Assembly (NCBI GenBank): GCA_030141605.1
Contig: JAQGDQ010000995.1
Location: 1 to 64,000, forward strand
Reading direction: 5' to 3'
DNA length: 64,000 bases
Source of the DNA: Tubiluchus corallicola
Lineage: Eukaryota; Priapulida; Priapulimorpha; Priapulimorphida; Tubiluchidae
Shown: positions 30,491-44,097 of the stretch, piece after piece
Layout of the letters: the number at the start of each line of letters is the position of its first letter
Position numbering within the stretch: position 1 is the first letter of the stretch
The notes under the pieces: generated by a model
The model's database searches: none
What the model was told of the DNA's origin: nothing
Seen by the model: the letters and a program-made list of their open reading frames with translations, nothing else
Made by a program: the position numbers and the translations under genes

Positions 30491-33400
30491 ATAAAAGAAT
30501 TAGCATAAACTATGATAAAATCAATATTAAACAGCGCTGTACATATTCAACTATGTAATAGCTATGCAACAATGTATACATAAAAACAAACACAGAATTA
30601 TCATTATTATTATAATTATTCTATTATCAAACTTGTAATACAGCTCTGCATTTTTACCTGCAGTCAGAAAAAGGTCATTTTTTATATTAAAAAATAGCAA
30701 CAAGTAAACTTTTCATAATTCGCCTTGCAGCCTGGTTGCTTCAGCTAGGTAAGGCAGGTAAGCTGATTATCTGTACAGTCTGGTTTCCTGTGATGTGTGA
30801 AACTAGGTCGCCTGCCTCAAGGTGGCAGAATGACTCCTCGCTTTCAAGGGACACAATTCTTTGCATTTGGCACTAGTTTCTTTTTCGTAAACAACTTATT
30901 TGTGGGTCTTTTCCACCCAATAGCAATTCGTATCTCATCATACTGAACATGCACTATATAATGTTTTCACTTCGTTCATGGCTCTGCCTTATGTCCATTA
31001 AATATTTTTCCTTTCTTCAGCTTCAGTGTTCTTTCAAAGATTTTGCCAGCACTAATTGCAAATTTGCACAGAGACTCTTGTGGATGCGCCGTACATTCTC
31101 CTCTTCAAGAAAACATGTTTTCGAGTTCAGTGCATCACTTCTAAAGCATGTTGGTTGTTGTGCATTATAAACAATTGCTGCACTCTTTAACTCAATTACG
31201 TCTATAACTATAACATAAACCCACTCTTTGCCCTATCGACAACAGCATTTTACAGCAAGTATTCTGCTGTTTGTCATGATAACGCATCTCATTATCCCAG
31301 CCTCCAAAGCTGGAGATTGAGGGACTTTGACTTGGTGCCACAGGTTTCGATTTTCAGAGAAGCTTAAGATTTCAAAGCTTTTTTGTTTACAGATCAAAGC
31401 TTCTGGCTTGAATGCAGACGCTAATTTTATAAATGGCAGCTCAATTTACAAACACGACTAGCTCTTCTCAACAACAAAAGCTTAATCCAGGTCTAAGCCG
31501 ATTAACTCTAAGATAATTTGCTCAAATCCTAGAAAACAGGCAGCTAGTCACTTCCCGAGAAATTATGTGAATCATAGTTTACAGGATGAAGGGCATAAAT
31601 CCTAATAGCCAGGCGCCAATCATTCATCCAGAATTTATCCCTCTGGCAGCCAATGTGGGAATATTTGTAAACATCTAAGGATGATGACAGAAAGCTTCCC
31701 GCCTTAAAAAATAAAATTTCTAAAAATAAATGCAGGTAGAAATAAGTGAGTATTAACTAGACACGTCAAAAACACATTTATTTCATAATCTCCGGCAGCA
31801 AGATAATAAAATAAAAATTTGTTCATCTGACATTCCCTGCTGCTGTGTGGCAATTAATACGAGATCTGAAACTTCGCACAAAGTTTAACAAATACGTCAG
31901 AATTATTGTCAAAAAGTTTTAAAAGTTGCTCTTTACTGGTGTTATCATGTGGCTCTCGTTTGTTTCCTCAAACTGCTATCTCGAAAATATAAGCAACTTC
32001 TGTTGCGCTTCTACGAATCAACAAAGCGCTAAATTGTTTTGTTGACATTATAAGGTGTGTTGCTTCTTTAATCTTTGGTTGTTAAGCAGCTTATAAGATT
32101 AAGTTACAAGATTAACATCAGTCCACTAATAATGACATTCTTAGGGCAACAGTGGCCACTATTCGGTCAAGTATTCAAGGCAGGAAAATTTACCCTTTCT
32201 GAGGATTTTAAACAAGTTAATTTTTTACCTGCAAATTGGACAAAATTAAATGCATGACGAGATAGAAAGAGAGAAAGAGGAGAGCGGGGGGAGGGCAAAA
32301 GAGAGAGACAAAAACGCTAGTGTATCTGTGCTTAGGGTTGGGATAATGACATTTAAGGATAGTTCCGGCTGATATCAGTGTTTGGAATCTACAACTTGAA
32401 GAAAGACACTAATCCCTCTCTAGCTGAGTGCATAATTGTTCTGCAAAAGCTAATTTCCTAAAAGACACAAAGCTTGCGAGTGTTCACCGTGGGAAAACCT
32501 AATCCCTGAAAGACAGATAGGGCTTATTTTTTCTAGCTGGGTTTTATAAATGACAGAAAATTTGCAAACACTCGCTGTGATAAAAGCTAATCTGAGCTTA
32601 AAGCTGATTTTCTTTACGATAATTGACTTTAATTTGAAAAATAGGCAGCAGACGTTATTACACTAAACCGCCGTCTTTTAAAGCAAAGCGACCTGTATGG
32701 GAACCGATAAAACTGTTGTAGCGGGATTCTTCCCTGTTATGTTGTTTGAATGTCATACTGATTTACAGCGATCGTTTTTATATTGCTTTTAAAACAAGAA
32801 ATCTTACATTTTCCGTGTAAGACTGGTAAACAATTTTGACTAAGAAAGGTAAATCAGTAATTTTGCAGGGAAAGGTGATTTCCAGCACAATAAACAAACT
32901 AAACCTCCACAGCTATGAACGCGACACATCTGCATACTAATATGCCACAGATAAGCAGGTCAGTTTTATAGTTTTCTTGATAACTGTGAGGTGATTTCTA
33001 ATTATACCAGTCATAATTTTACCTTAGTACATTGTTCTCATAAAAAACTAATTACTGTACGTAAACGATATCAAGAAAAATGAGTCCCAATCCTCAGGAT
33101 TATGGTATCTGGAATTGCCACAAAGAGAAATGTTAAAATCGCCCCAAACAGCCGTTTGATGCAATTGAACTGAAATTAAAAATAAGTATTGTTGATCTAC
33201 TTGCACTAGCTTTGTTAATCTTCTAAAAATTAATTTTAGTTTGTCTTAAAGAAAATGTCCAAATTTCTTGCTATTTCGTTTAAAACACGCTATACCTGGT
33301 AAAGCATTCCTTGATAATGATGCATTGTCTGTAAGTGTTTAGGAGAAATATCTTTGCAATATATTGTGCGCTAATCTAAGCAACAACTTCTTCTATTAGT

Positions 33401-36015
33401 CTTTTTTATATACGGATTACACTTTAATAAGAAAAGCTTCTGTGCGCTCAGACGTTGTTATTTAAGAGTTACTGCTGCAATGTTTCCTGTATGTCTTTAT
33501 GGACTAATTATAATAATGGTGCGATAAATAGACTGGGTATTCCATTACAACAATGGTATGAGAAAACTGCTTCGCTTAAAGTACGGTTGCAGTACTTCTG
33601 GCATGTGTATAAACCTTTTTCTACCACATTTTAGTCACATTAGCAGAATATCATGTAATAAAGTTCGAAATACGTTACTATTGCACACTGACAATAGTAT
33701 TTTAACTGCTATTATTAACTCATATAGACTTCTCAAATACCTTAATTCACTATATATGTATAGTACGACACAATGGTACTTCTAAACAAGCTAAATATGT
33801 ACATAAATAATTGTTGTGATTTTCCTGAATGCCTATGTGTACAGCAAAAGAAAGTGAGTTTGTGTGAGTTTATAGCTGCTGTTTATTGTTGTCTAATGTT
33901 AGTGTAGGTGTATGGCTCGTGATGCTTTGCGTTGTAAACTACCGAGAGGGCATGCCAATCTTTATTTACAAAATTGCACATTTGTTAAATATTAATAATA
34001 ATAATTTTTATTAAATAGAATATACAAGTACAAATAGCGAGGAACACAAACTAGCTCTGAGACTCTGGATCATCTGCCCTTGTCTTCCCTGAGTTGCCAG
34101 CATCAACTCCTTTTGTTTAATATCATCATGCGCACAGAATCAGATCTATAATCACGACGTATCGTATAAGTAGGTCAGACATAAGCTGGTCATAGAGTGA
34201 TGCCTCCTTGGTTTCTTGGCTTCTCGGCTGAGGCAATAATTTAGTGTTTAATCATCAATTTCATATGCATTCGCTTTACTAGTATTTAGATATAAGAAAA
34301 CTATTTTGCATTACTGTTGGGTAATATTGATGGCCGGTAATACAACTTGCTTTTCATTTTACTAAAAGTTTTTTAACATGCACACGAATTGTATTTTAGT
34401 GACGTCACTTATGTAGCAGTAAGTAACATGCCTTTTAATGGCCTAACTTATTATATCTACCCTGAAATATATAACGTTATTATAATTTTATTGGTTAATA
34501 AATTACATACTTACATACATATTTGCGCATTCTTTATTCATATAAAGGCAAATAGACACAGGAAATTGTGGGCTCATTCAATGACTACTCGGTGATTACT
34601 GATTAGGCAATTTTATATGTGGTGACGTTTACGTGCCTCGAGTAAATTTTTTGGTTATAGTCCAAAAGTTTTGATGAACTGCAGCATCATTGGGCAGTAG
34701 ATTACTTGTTTCTACATCAAGTACAGAAAACACACTACATCAGAGAGCAAATCTTTGGGGTCCTCATACTGCTCTATGTAAATTTACGTGGTATGTTTTA
34801 TAACTTAGTCTATGTAATATTGAAATTCACTCGTGCAGCTGCTGTAATATGCAGCCATACATTACCTAAGAACAAAAACTGCATGGAAAATGAACAACTG
34901 GAAGCACCTATCCACTTAGAAAACTCGAAATTCAAGTACAAATGTTGACACGCGCAAAAAGTAGTATGTTGAATAGAGTATATATTCTCTTTTATCAATT
35001 ATAATTTGTTAAATCATCAAAGAGCTTTAATTTCAAGTGTTTATGTGTAGTGTACGGAACACTTGCTAACCGTGTTGTACAAGACATGTAAGACGCATCA
35101 ATTATCAATTGTATAAAACCATTATGTAAATTTAATTCACTCATTCATGTAGTTCTATAACAATACACAGTACTTTGATTTTTATCAAGATATCAAACGT
35201 GATTTGCTGCTTTTGTTTAAGACTGTTGAGCCTGTTTAGTTTCATACATACATACAACTTTAATACAGGAAATCTGCACAGTTGACAAAATAATTCATGA
35301 GTCTGATGTTTATTTTAGCTTAGTTATGAGTAAACATTTCTCGGTTACAGAGTTGCTTATTCGCTCTTGCGAATTCTCTGTACTTGACGTTTCCTGAAAA
35401 ACGGATTTACTGCTGAGCCAAATAACTAGTCATGATTGATAAATCTACCTCAAATATCGCGCGTCAACTTTTGCAATATCGCGCAGCTTGTTGTTCGTTA
35501 TAACAGCCTTAATGCGTCTTCTATTTGCGCTTAAGTTTTACTTGGTATATGATATGGGAAACTAGCCACATGTTTACGGTTGCATTTTAATTCTTTTGCG
35601 TACCCTCAGTTTGACCTGTTTATCAGGGAGTGTGAGCACTATTTGTCCGGGTTTGAATAAATGTGTGAAACTGACTCAGAACGGTGGTAATTACGGAAAA
35701 CATAATAGTTTCTGCAGCTTCAAACTTTTGCACATAACATTAGATTATCATATACATGTTTTGTTTTTCAAAGTTCGGAATAGTTTATTAATGTGAGCGT
35801 TACATTACCCAAACAAGATTGGTAAACAAACTGCCGAGTGAACAATAATAGATGGCTACCATGTTTCGTATAAGACATTGTAAATTTTTATTCACTCCAG
35901 GGAATTTTTATTGTATTATTAAATTCGTGTCAGCGATAGTTGCAATTAGAGCAGCCATTTTCTGTCTAAATGTTGACTGGAATCCAATAAAACCTTTAGC
36001 ACCTTACAATTCTGA
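30491..36015. other. 5.5-kb region without a recognised gene
   Basis: AT-rich sequence. A purine-rich GA/AG tract lies at 32261-32310. Open frames are under 80 codons and lack recognisable motifs. Confidence 0.5.
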
Positions 36016-36019
36016 TTAA

Positions 36020-36830
36020 ATCTTATTATTACAATATGGCGGAACAACATTTGACAATAGATCACTTGTTGATCACATAAGAAATCATTGGTTGATTGGA
36101 CCTCCTGCAGAACCTTCATCTCGTGTTGTGACAGATACATCTATGCACAACATGTCATCTGTGGTTGATAAATTGCTAAATAAACTGAAAGGTGGATTTT
36201 TTGTTGAATGTGGCGCAGCTGATGGAAGACAATCTAATTCTCTTTTATTTGAAAGAAATCGCGGCTGGACTGGTCTTCTAATTGAACCAAACCCAAAATT
36301 ATTCAAAAAATTGTTGAAAAAAAAGCGCAATGCATATTTCATAAACGCTTGTCTAAGTCCAAATAAAAAGTCAGATAAACTGAGTTTTACAGCAGCTGGT
36401 TTAGTTGGGGGCTTGTCAAACCCGATGGATCCAAATCGAGATAAACGAATCAAGAGATGGTTTAGAGGTTTTGCAGAAATAGAAACTGTTCAATGTTTCC
36501 CACTTTACTCTATAATGCTAGCACTTGGTAAAAACCACATTGACTACTTCTCTTTGGACATCGAAGGTGATGAGCTTTTAATATTAGAAACTATACCTTT
36601 TGATGAACTTACCATAGATATATTGACAATAGAGTACGCTTCATCGACTGAGACTGACCGAGACATAAAATGGACCTTGAAAAGATTAAGCAGCCTTCGA
36701 AATTTTATGAAAAAAAACAGGATTTTATGAGGAAGTGGCAATCTTACCACCTGGTGATGAGAAACACGATGGACATGATTTAATATTTCTGCGTAAAGAT
36801 GCTATGAGTAAACTGCGGAAAGACATATGA
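36020..36830 (+). pseudogene. FkbM-family methyltransferase, frameshifted near the 3' end
   Basis: SAM-dependent methyltransferase of the FkbM family, which O-methylates sugars and other small hydroxyl substrates. Motif I reads GGFFVECGAADGRQSN (about 36190-36240), followed by GWTGLLIEPNP; a later block reads IDYFSLDIEGDELLILE (36537-36590). The frame is open from 36020 (stop TAA at 36017), and the conserved lead SLVDHIRNHWLIGPPAEP precedes the first in-frame ATG (36143), so the true start is probably in an unseen upstream exon. In the A8 run at 36710-36717 the frame is lost: the usual family C-terminus (GFYEEVAILPPGDEKHDGHD, then LIFLRK) continues in the next frame to TGA at 36830. One A fewer would restore it. 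A polyadenylation signal is at 37497. Confidence 0.8.
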
Positions 36831-36867
36831 TAGCTGGGTTTATTATTTTTTGGTTTTGTCATCATTT

Positions 36868-37139
36868 TATTCAGTTTTCATCACTATTATTCCCATCATC
36901 ACTATCGCCATCATGTTTTCGTCGGCCTGTAGTAGCTATAAAATCCTTAACTTGATCATGTTTAACATTGACATCTTCATCATCAATACAATGGTCATGT
37001 TTCAATATTTGTCTACTTCAAAAAGGCAAGAATTTCTGTACTATAAATCTTATTTAAATAAGTAGGACTACTATACTTGTATAATTGTTCAGCGTACTCA
37101 ATTGTTAAGCTTCATACATCTGACACAATGCATAGTGTT
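36868..37139 (+). repeat. Direct duplication, copy 1
   Basis: About 270 bp that recur at 37527-37808 with the same landmarks in order (catcactattat, catcatcactatc, ttgacatctt, catcaatacaatgg or catcaacacaatgg, ttctgtactataa, gcttcataca, acaatgcatag). It forms the 3' flank of the FkbM gene. Confidence 0.85.
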
Positions 37140-37526
37140 GCAGGTACAAATAGTTTGGTCCATTACCCCTTCCCAAGGTAGTATATGCATTGGAAGCCAC
37201 AATATGTTAGACTGTAGTTCAACAAGCTAGACTCCTTTTTTTAACTCTGACATTGCATAGGTGGGACTTGTTATGTACACACGTCTCTGTTACTTTTAAA
37301 GTTTGACTTATAATTATACTGCTAAATTTTACTGACATTCTGGCTTTTTCTCGACTCAATATTGGACCAACAATGTATGTATGCATTTTAGCTTTTTAGT
37401 GTAACGTAGTAATCTGTAGCACTTATTTTCTAGCACTTATTTCAGTAGTTTTGTAGATGTAGTAATTGTAGACTACAGAAAATTTGTATTTTGCAGAATA
37501 AACTAACGTGCATATTTACATAGTTT

Positions 37527-37808
37527 CTATTCAGCTGTCATCACTATTATAGCCATCATCACTATCATCATCGCCATGATCGTCGCCCTGTAGCACCAGG
37601 AAAATCATTAACCTGGTCATGCACATCATTGACATCTTGATCATCAACACAATGGCCATGTTGCGATATTTAGCTACTTCAAAAAAGGGAAAAATTTCTG
37701 TACTATAAGTCTTACTTAAATAAGTAGGCCTGCAGAAGGAGATACTTGTGTACATGTACAGCGTATTCAAATCTTAAGCTTCATACAAAAGATACAATGC
37801 ATAGTTTC
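37527..37808 (+). repeat. Direct duplication, copy 2
   Basis: Second copy of 36868-37139, separated from it by about 390 bp. Identity looks like roughly 80 percent, so this is not a recent event. Confidence 0.85.
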
Positions 37809-38079
37809 CACGGCACATTTCACACAAACGACTCATGAGGAATTTGCAGCGTGACTTTCCTCTTAAGAAATTCTTCTGCCAGTTAGAAACAACCTATGCG
37901 TCTTCTCTCTCTGAAAAAATTGCTCCTTAACAGAAATGCTGCATCTTCCCATTTTTCTTTAAAATTTTATTGTTTATTTACTTCTGAAGGTATTTCAAGA
38001 ACTGCGTTCTTCATTCGAAGAGTACACTGTAAAGAATTTTTCTCGACGATTTTTGCCGTGTTCTCGGTGTGGAGGAGGC

Positions 38080-38300
38080 CTTAGTGTGACAGCAAACATT
38101 TTGCAAATACATGAGACTTGTATGGGAATTACGCTGACATACAGCAGGAATAGCAATGGTACAAGCATTATTCCTTGTGGCACTCCACTGACGATCATCT
38201 GACAAAAAGTTAAACAATCCAAGCATGTATATAACAACGTGTGCAATATTTCAAAAAAAATCAATGCATAAACCTTGTGTGTGACCACGGTCCAGAAATT
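38080..38300 (-). mobile_element. LINE reverse transcriptase relic
   Basis: The minus strand reads IVSGVPQGIMLVPLLFLLYV, the conserved GVPQGS-LGPLLF block of non-LTR reverse transcriptases, within an open frame at 38384-37995 whose remainder has no clear match. Confidence 0.75.
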
Positions 38301-38389
38301 AACACCAGCATAACTGTTCTGTATGGGGCGAGATTCAGAACTGGTGAGGTACAACGTGACGCCGGAGTTTGTTGTAATTCTCATGGTTC

Positions 38390-40365
38390 AAGTGGCAAGG
38401 TGTGAGAACATAGGTTACGTATTAAGTCTTTTTATTGTAATTCAGGCTGGGTAGTAAAGGAGAGGCACTGAGATGGCAAGGAAGATGACTAAGCATCTTA
38501 TATTCAAATTTATATATTAAATTTATTTATATTACTCGCCAATAATATAAATAAATTTAAGAAATTTTTGAAAAAAATTAACTTGGAATTTTACTCGAAA
38601 AAGTGTGACATGATAAATTGAATAACATGCCAATATGTTTTATCATAATTATATACTTCAACTACACTAATTAATAGTTCATCTTTTTACCTGCACTTTT
38701 GATTTACTTGCTCATATTTGTGCGTTTTTAATGTACTAAGTGCGTATTCTGTATTTTTAGTTGTAATTTTACATTATACACGTAGTCACTTATTTTATGT
38801 TTTTAATGGACATATAAGTCACTTTGTCTTCTGGTAATTATCAATGTGGTCTGTCTATTATAAATAATAAATGTTCATAAATAAATAATAAATAAAAATA
38901 GGTGTATCATATAGCTTGCACTCGCCTTATCTGTGGGAAAGTGTGATACTAATGTTAGTAACCATTTTCTCTGTGACCCCAATATTGCTGATCACTGAAA
39001 TACTAAAAATTGAGAAATGACATAGATGACTAGCATTTATTTACATATTATGATCAAACAACCCAAAATTTAATAGTATAATAATCGTCTACGATACGTT
39101 AATCTGAAAGAATCAATACCAGCAATAACCAAACTTACATGACGAAAACAAAAAGTACATAGAAATAAATAAAAATACCAATGAAATACCGATGAAAGAT
39201 GTCATTACGTACAAAGTTCTAGTTAACAAATATCAATGAAAGCTGGTTAGGATGGTCCGCAAATAGAAATCAATGAACAATTAGTATTCAAGCGTCACGA
39301 GGAACTTGCAAAACCTTTAAGAAAATATCAGAAAGACCTAAGACTCAATCAGCCAATCAGTAATGACTTGAAGCCAATAAACCCAACTACTAAAATGTAC
39401 GTAAAACTATTTTAGGAGGCGGCAACAAAAAATGTTAAGGACCGTGTCAGTAGTAAAGTTCCATATTTTCAATGTAGCAGGGCCCTGTGTTTGGCAAAAT
39501 GAGGAAGAGAGAGGAATGTAGAGAAGACATAGATGGTTAAACTGAAGTTAAGTCGATGTTAAAGACCATTTCTGAAAAGATAGACTGAAATCACAATTAG
39601 CAGCAGCATGCAATTTCCGATATGAAGAAAAAGATAATCGAAATTCCATCCAATCAGCATGGCATTTTTGACAGACTAGATAGATAATGTAGTTTGTGAA
39701 CAACTGAGTGTCGAAAATACAGCAAGGAGAAAACAGTTTCTGTGCTAGAAATTTAAAGGTTAAACAAGATGACTTTGGCCAAAATGAGAGGTGACTGCCT
39801 AGTATTCACTGGATTGTCGTCACTTAGAATGAGGATACGACAAATATTGTGGAGAAAATTGTCTTTCATGCAGCGCAAAGGCACACGCCCAATCTTCTCT
39901 GTCGCGGGTATGCGTCTCGCCGAGGTCACCTTTTTTCGAGCTGAAACCGCTGGAACTTAATATTCGGGCTTTCCTTCGTCTCGTACGTGTGTTGAAAAAA
40001 AATCGTGCTACTTTTGTGCGCGATGAAAAAGTTTTGCCGTAGCGGTGCGCGAACCCGGGGTCCCCCATCAAAGTACGGGCGTGTCAGCAGACGAACGCAA
40101 TTTATTAAGGATAGTCAATAGTTTTAACTTTTCGTACGCTTAGTAGATGCATTGAATACGTGTTTATATGGTAATTCTCACAGTAATTAAGCTTGTTTCT
40201 CGATTTTTCACACTTTGTGCCTTGCAAAACTCATTCAACTAGTCAGAATGCAATGTTTTAATTCAGTTAATGTCTGTAATTTTTTGAATGCATAATTGAA
40301 CGTGTATAAACTACTTTTCACAAGTCTCTGGTGTTATGCACTGTCGCTTGCCTTTTTCCACAAAC
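38390..40365. other. Intergenic sequence
   Basis: AT-rich, with A/T-rich repeats near 38500-38560. A GC-richer patch at 39790-40085 is open on both strands but unrecognised. Confidence 0.5.
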
Positions 40366-40369
40366 AACC

Positions 40370-41035
40370 TTGATTAATTATTCAATTAATCGAATAAATC
40401 ATTCACACTCCTGAATGCTTAAAGACAATTGATTTTTGGCATTCGTTCAATTGCCCGACTCCGAGAGTTGATAGGGCTATGATAATCTTCCACACAACTG
40501 AAACCACGAAATATTGCGTTGTGAGTATAGATCTTTGTCTCTCGAGTTATCAAGCTGGCTCCCACAATAAGCCTTACAGTGTGAATATATCAAGTTCGTT
40601 CAAGGATTTAGTGTCTTAACGAATGTGTGCCTTAAGTAACTCTTTGAACATTAAAGCAACTCGATATTTAATATAAATGATGAAAGTTTTATTATAACCA
40701 AGTTTACAATTTAGATCAGTGTTATACGTTACTTTACAAAGCTTTAGTCATGCGCTGGTGGGCGCTTACAATTAAACGGTTAATTCCGAAGAGATAATTC
40801 TGATCATGAAATACGTCACAAGTTGCAATGTTTGCACTTATGGTGCCAAAGTTACTAAGTTATTACACTGTTGTCAATCAAATTTAGAATGGGAAATTAA
40901 TTAGAAATTAATTGGAATAATTAAATTATAAGATTTCGGAGATAGTATGCTCCTCCTTGGTCGGATAGCGAAGACCGTACAATTTGATTATAATTGACTC
41001 ACTCAGCTTGTACCTTGAATTTAATGAGTTCAGGT
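40370..41035 (+). repeat. Interspersed repeat R1, copy 2
   Basis: Left part 40370-40870 aligns with 13670-14200. Right part 40900-41035 aligns with the reverse complement of 14830-14965. It directly precedes the gypsy-like linker relic, which suggests an LTR or leader of that element. Confidence 0.6.
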
Positions 41036-41039
41036 ATCA

Positions 41040-41300
41040 GAGGTTGGTGAACGGGAAAAGTGGAAGATTAAACAAATGCCGACTAGTTAAAAGAGTGCTG
41101 CAGACCCGGGCCTTTCACCCCCAAGAGAATGAGTACAGGGGAGCCACGGGGAAATTACGAGGCTACCGGCGGTCCGTTTCCGCCGACTGGAACTTAAGAT
41201 ATGTGGAGACAGGCGGCAGTAGTGTAAATAATGGAAGATTGTCAAAATTGTATAACAGTGATACGTGTAATTATGTGAGTAATTTGAAGCTAATGCAAAA
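41040..41300 (+). mobile_element. Gypsy-like linker relic
   Basis: The frame 40984-41319 contains GYRRSVSADWNLRYVETGG, clearly related to GYRRGVSTDRSLRNEETGG in the gypsy element at 6547-6400 on the minus strand, including the GC-rich ctgcagacccggg. The neighbouring gag and RT are not preserved here. Confidence 0.7.
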
Positions 41301-41389
41301 CATGAATGAGCGAGCGTAAAGAAAACTGTCAGGTTACGAGGGCGAAACAAAAGGACTGGGATGCCATAGGGGCGTTTCAAGCCATGGAG

Positions 41390-42430
41390 TAATACTGGTC
41401 TTGATCATTTTGGTCCTGTCTTGGTGAAAGGAAAAAAGTCCCCGTCGAAAATGTGGGTTTGCTTATGCACCTGCTTTACTCTAAGAGCGATTCACAAGGA
41501 GCTGGTATATGATTGTTCATCGCATGAATTTCTTTGTGCTTTTAGTTGATATGTTGCAAGAAGAGGCCTCCCAGAACGTGTCATATCTGACAACGTGAGC
41601 CAATTTAAGTTGTCAAATTTATTTTTTCAAAGATTGTTGGAATCCATTCCTTCAGATCCAGATGTAAGTACTTATATGTCTGACAAACAGATAGAGTGGA
41701 AATTCATTGCTCAGTTGTCGCCATGGCAAGGTGGAATCAATGAGTGAATGGTCGGAGTTTTGAAGAATAGTCTCCGCAAGGCACTGGGGCGACAACTGTT
41801 TTGTTTTCTTCTCAACTCAGTACTGTATTATGTGATGTAGAAGCAGTGATTAACACTCGCCCTATAACATATCTTTCTGAACACTGTGATGATTACAAAC
41901 CCTTAACTACAGGAGATTTTTTAACTTCAGGCCAGCAAGTTTTGACAGTTTCTGGTAGCCAAGGAGAGGTAAGGATTTCCACAATCAACAGCGGCGTTTT
42001 CTTAATGACTTTATTGAAAGACGGAAGAGTGGGTATTTGTCTATGCTGAGAGAACGAGCTTCTGGATATCATCCTAGCAAAAAAATACGTGTGGAAAGAA
42101 CCCCAAAGGTTGGAGAGATAGTATTGGTTCGTGAAGACGTATTTCTCGGTGCAACTGCAAACACTTAAATTACTGTGGTGATAATGAAATCTGATCTGCA
42201 CGGGTTCTGACGGCAAATACGTAAACTCACTCCTCCTATTTCACTACTGTATCCACTAGATGTACAACCTCATACTGGAGATGGATCTAAGGAAGACCAA
42301 TCTTCTAGTGAATATAATGACGAGGACGTTACCCAATTTGAAGGGAAATCTAAACCTCGAGTCACTCGTAAAGCTGCACATAAATTCCGTCAGAACTTAA
42401 AAGAGATGATTTCACCACGAGTGATACAAT
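41390..42430 (+). mobile_element. BEL/Pao integrase and C-terminal domain relic
   Basis: Read across frame breaks, the plus strand shows an integrase core (WVCLCTCFTLRAIHKELVYD, ARRGLPERVISDN, IEWKFIAQLSPWQGGINE), then LCDVEAVINTRPITYLSEH, the standard BEL/Pao segment (in the open frame 41801-42049), then a DUF5641-like region (RVERTPKVGEIVLVREDVF at about 42090-42140), and an acidic-to-basic tail ending near 42430. Stops at 41745 and elsewhere show inactivity. Confidence 0.85.
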
Positions 42431-43090
42431 AATTACCGTTTTGAAAAAAAGTTAGTTTTCTTGAACTTGTACTTTAAATATTCTCTTTGTAGGGCTTTTT
42501 GTTCATCTTTTGTATAGAACTGTTGAATTTTATGACATATATTTTCATATATATTTAAATTTGTTTTTCTCCGCCTGGAGTGTCATCAAGTAAGACCAGA
42601 AACGTTTTTTTTTGCGTAGTTCAAGTTTCCGCTTGTTGATGAAAGTTTTATTACTTGTAAGGAAAAAAGTTGTCTTCATGCAGGCAATATGAATCCAGAA
42701 ATAACAAAATCAGTAAAACGTTGATTTTTGATCAAATTAGTTTTTTTAACCAGAATATTGTTACATAATCATCATGTAGTTTACAGAAGCATCACTCATT
42801 GTAAATTATTTCCTTTTCCTTCTGGCAGTGCACTTGTTTTTCCTAAGATAGCTATTTTCCGGTTTTCCACTCGCCCGTCAAGGCACAATATGTGCTCAGG
42901 GGTTTGCTCCTCATTTCCAATTGTACGTAGTGTGCTGTCTGCAAGGCTGTATAGGTACATATTCTCCTAAAAATGTTCTTGTCCAATTAAACGTAGAACG
43001 AAATTACGATTGGATCTAAATTACCCTCCTTTATGCTTAGCGGAATCTGAATTCTGAATTCCAAGCCCATTGTTTGCCTGACTTTAGCAA
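42431..43090. other. Spacer downstream of BEL relic and Gal3ST copy 1
   Basis: May hold the BEL 3' LTR (ctccgcctggagtgtc at about 42570) but no second LTR was found to confirm it. No gene. Confidence 0.4.
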
Positions 43091-43092
43091 TA

Positions 43093-44097
43093 CTATAATT
43101 TCTGCCACTGCTGAAATCGAAGTTCTTCAGTGAAGAACCTCTCTGTTTTCAACATCTCGATACAGAAGTTAGGGGCTCCTCTTCGAAGTTTGTATGTGCA
43201 TATGGCTGAGGTTGAAGGCTTGAAGCGCGGGTCAAGAACACGTGAATTTTCTGCTGAATGAATATGAAGCCTTAAAATTTCTAAATCTTTTGACATTTTA
43301 TCACTGCCATAGTTTTTCACCTTTTTATTAAAATCACTTAAAATTGTTCTGTAGAATAATGTATCCCATTCACTCCATCGCTCCACTATGCGATTTTGCC
43401 AGTTTGAGAGCATTGTCTTCTTTGACGGTTTTCGCACGTTTGTTTTAAACACTATAACATCTTTCCAATCCCAACAAAGTAGGTTTTTCAGAAGAACTAG
43501 CGACTCGTCAAATCTCTCAGCTATCATTATTAAATCAAACTTATTTAGTATTTTTATGAGTTTCTGTGCTGCAGATGTGTTGTTATAATTGGTTCTCTGT
43601 AATCCAAACATTCGAAGCAGACAATTGCGTAAATTATAAGTGTTTTTGCATGAGTACCACGTGCAGAGTAATTCAGTGGACATTGTAAAAACGTTGTTAT
43701 GTTAACACCAAAATAGTTCTCATAACCACCATAGCTATAAAAAGATTCCAACCATGAGGCAGGATGACGTAAAATTGATAAAAACTTTGCTTTTGGCATT
43801 AGCGTCTTCACTTTGTCTATATGTAGTATTGTATGGTGACAGAACACATTGTAGACATTTCTTGGATGAGGGATAAGCATCCTTTTGCCAAATTCTTTAT
43901 TTAAATCAATGAGGTTTCCCTTACGAGGAAGTGCAAAGGACATATTGTTATATTTACCATATCTCATGAATATGTTTTGAAGAGCGCTGCTTGCACATTT
44001 AGGAGTTTTAAAAAAGAAGAGATCATGGACTGGTTTGCAAATTGATAACGAGACTGAGGATGACGTCGATGATGAAGATTTGTCTCTTCTATAAATC
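43093..44097 (-). CDS. Gal3ST copy 1, exon 2 (full length, one frameshift)
   Basis: Acceptor ttgctgcag on the minus strand. This is the only full-length catalytic exon among the three Gal3ST copies. It is complete from the serine-rich stalk (RRDKSSSSTSSSVS) to the terminal stop near 43093, apart from the missing base at 43643-43647. Confidence 0.78.

Noticed and set aside
39790-40085. tRNA-like SINE head (GGGTTCGCGCACC resembling a B box)
   Set aside because: No A box at the proper distance and no cloverleaf. The two overlapping ORFs also lack motifs.
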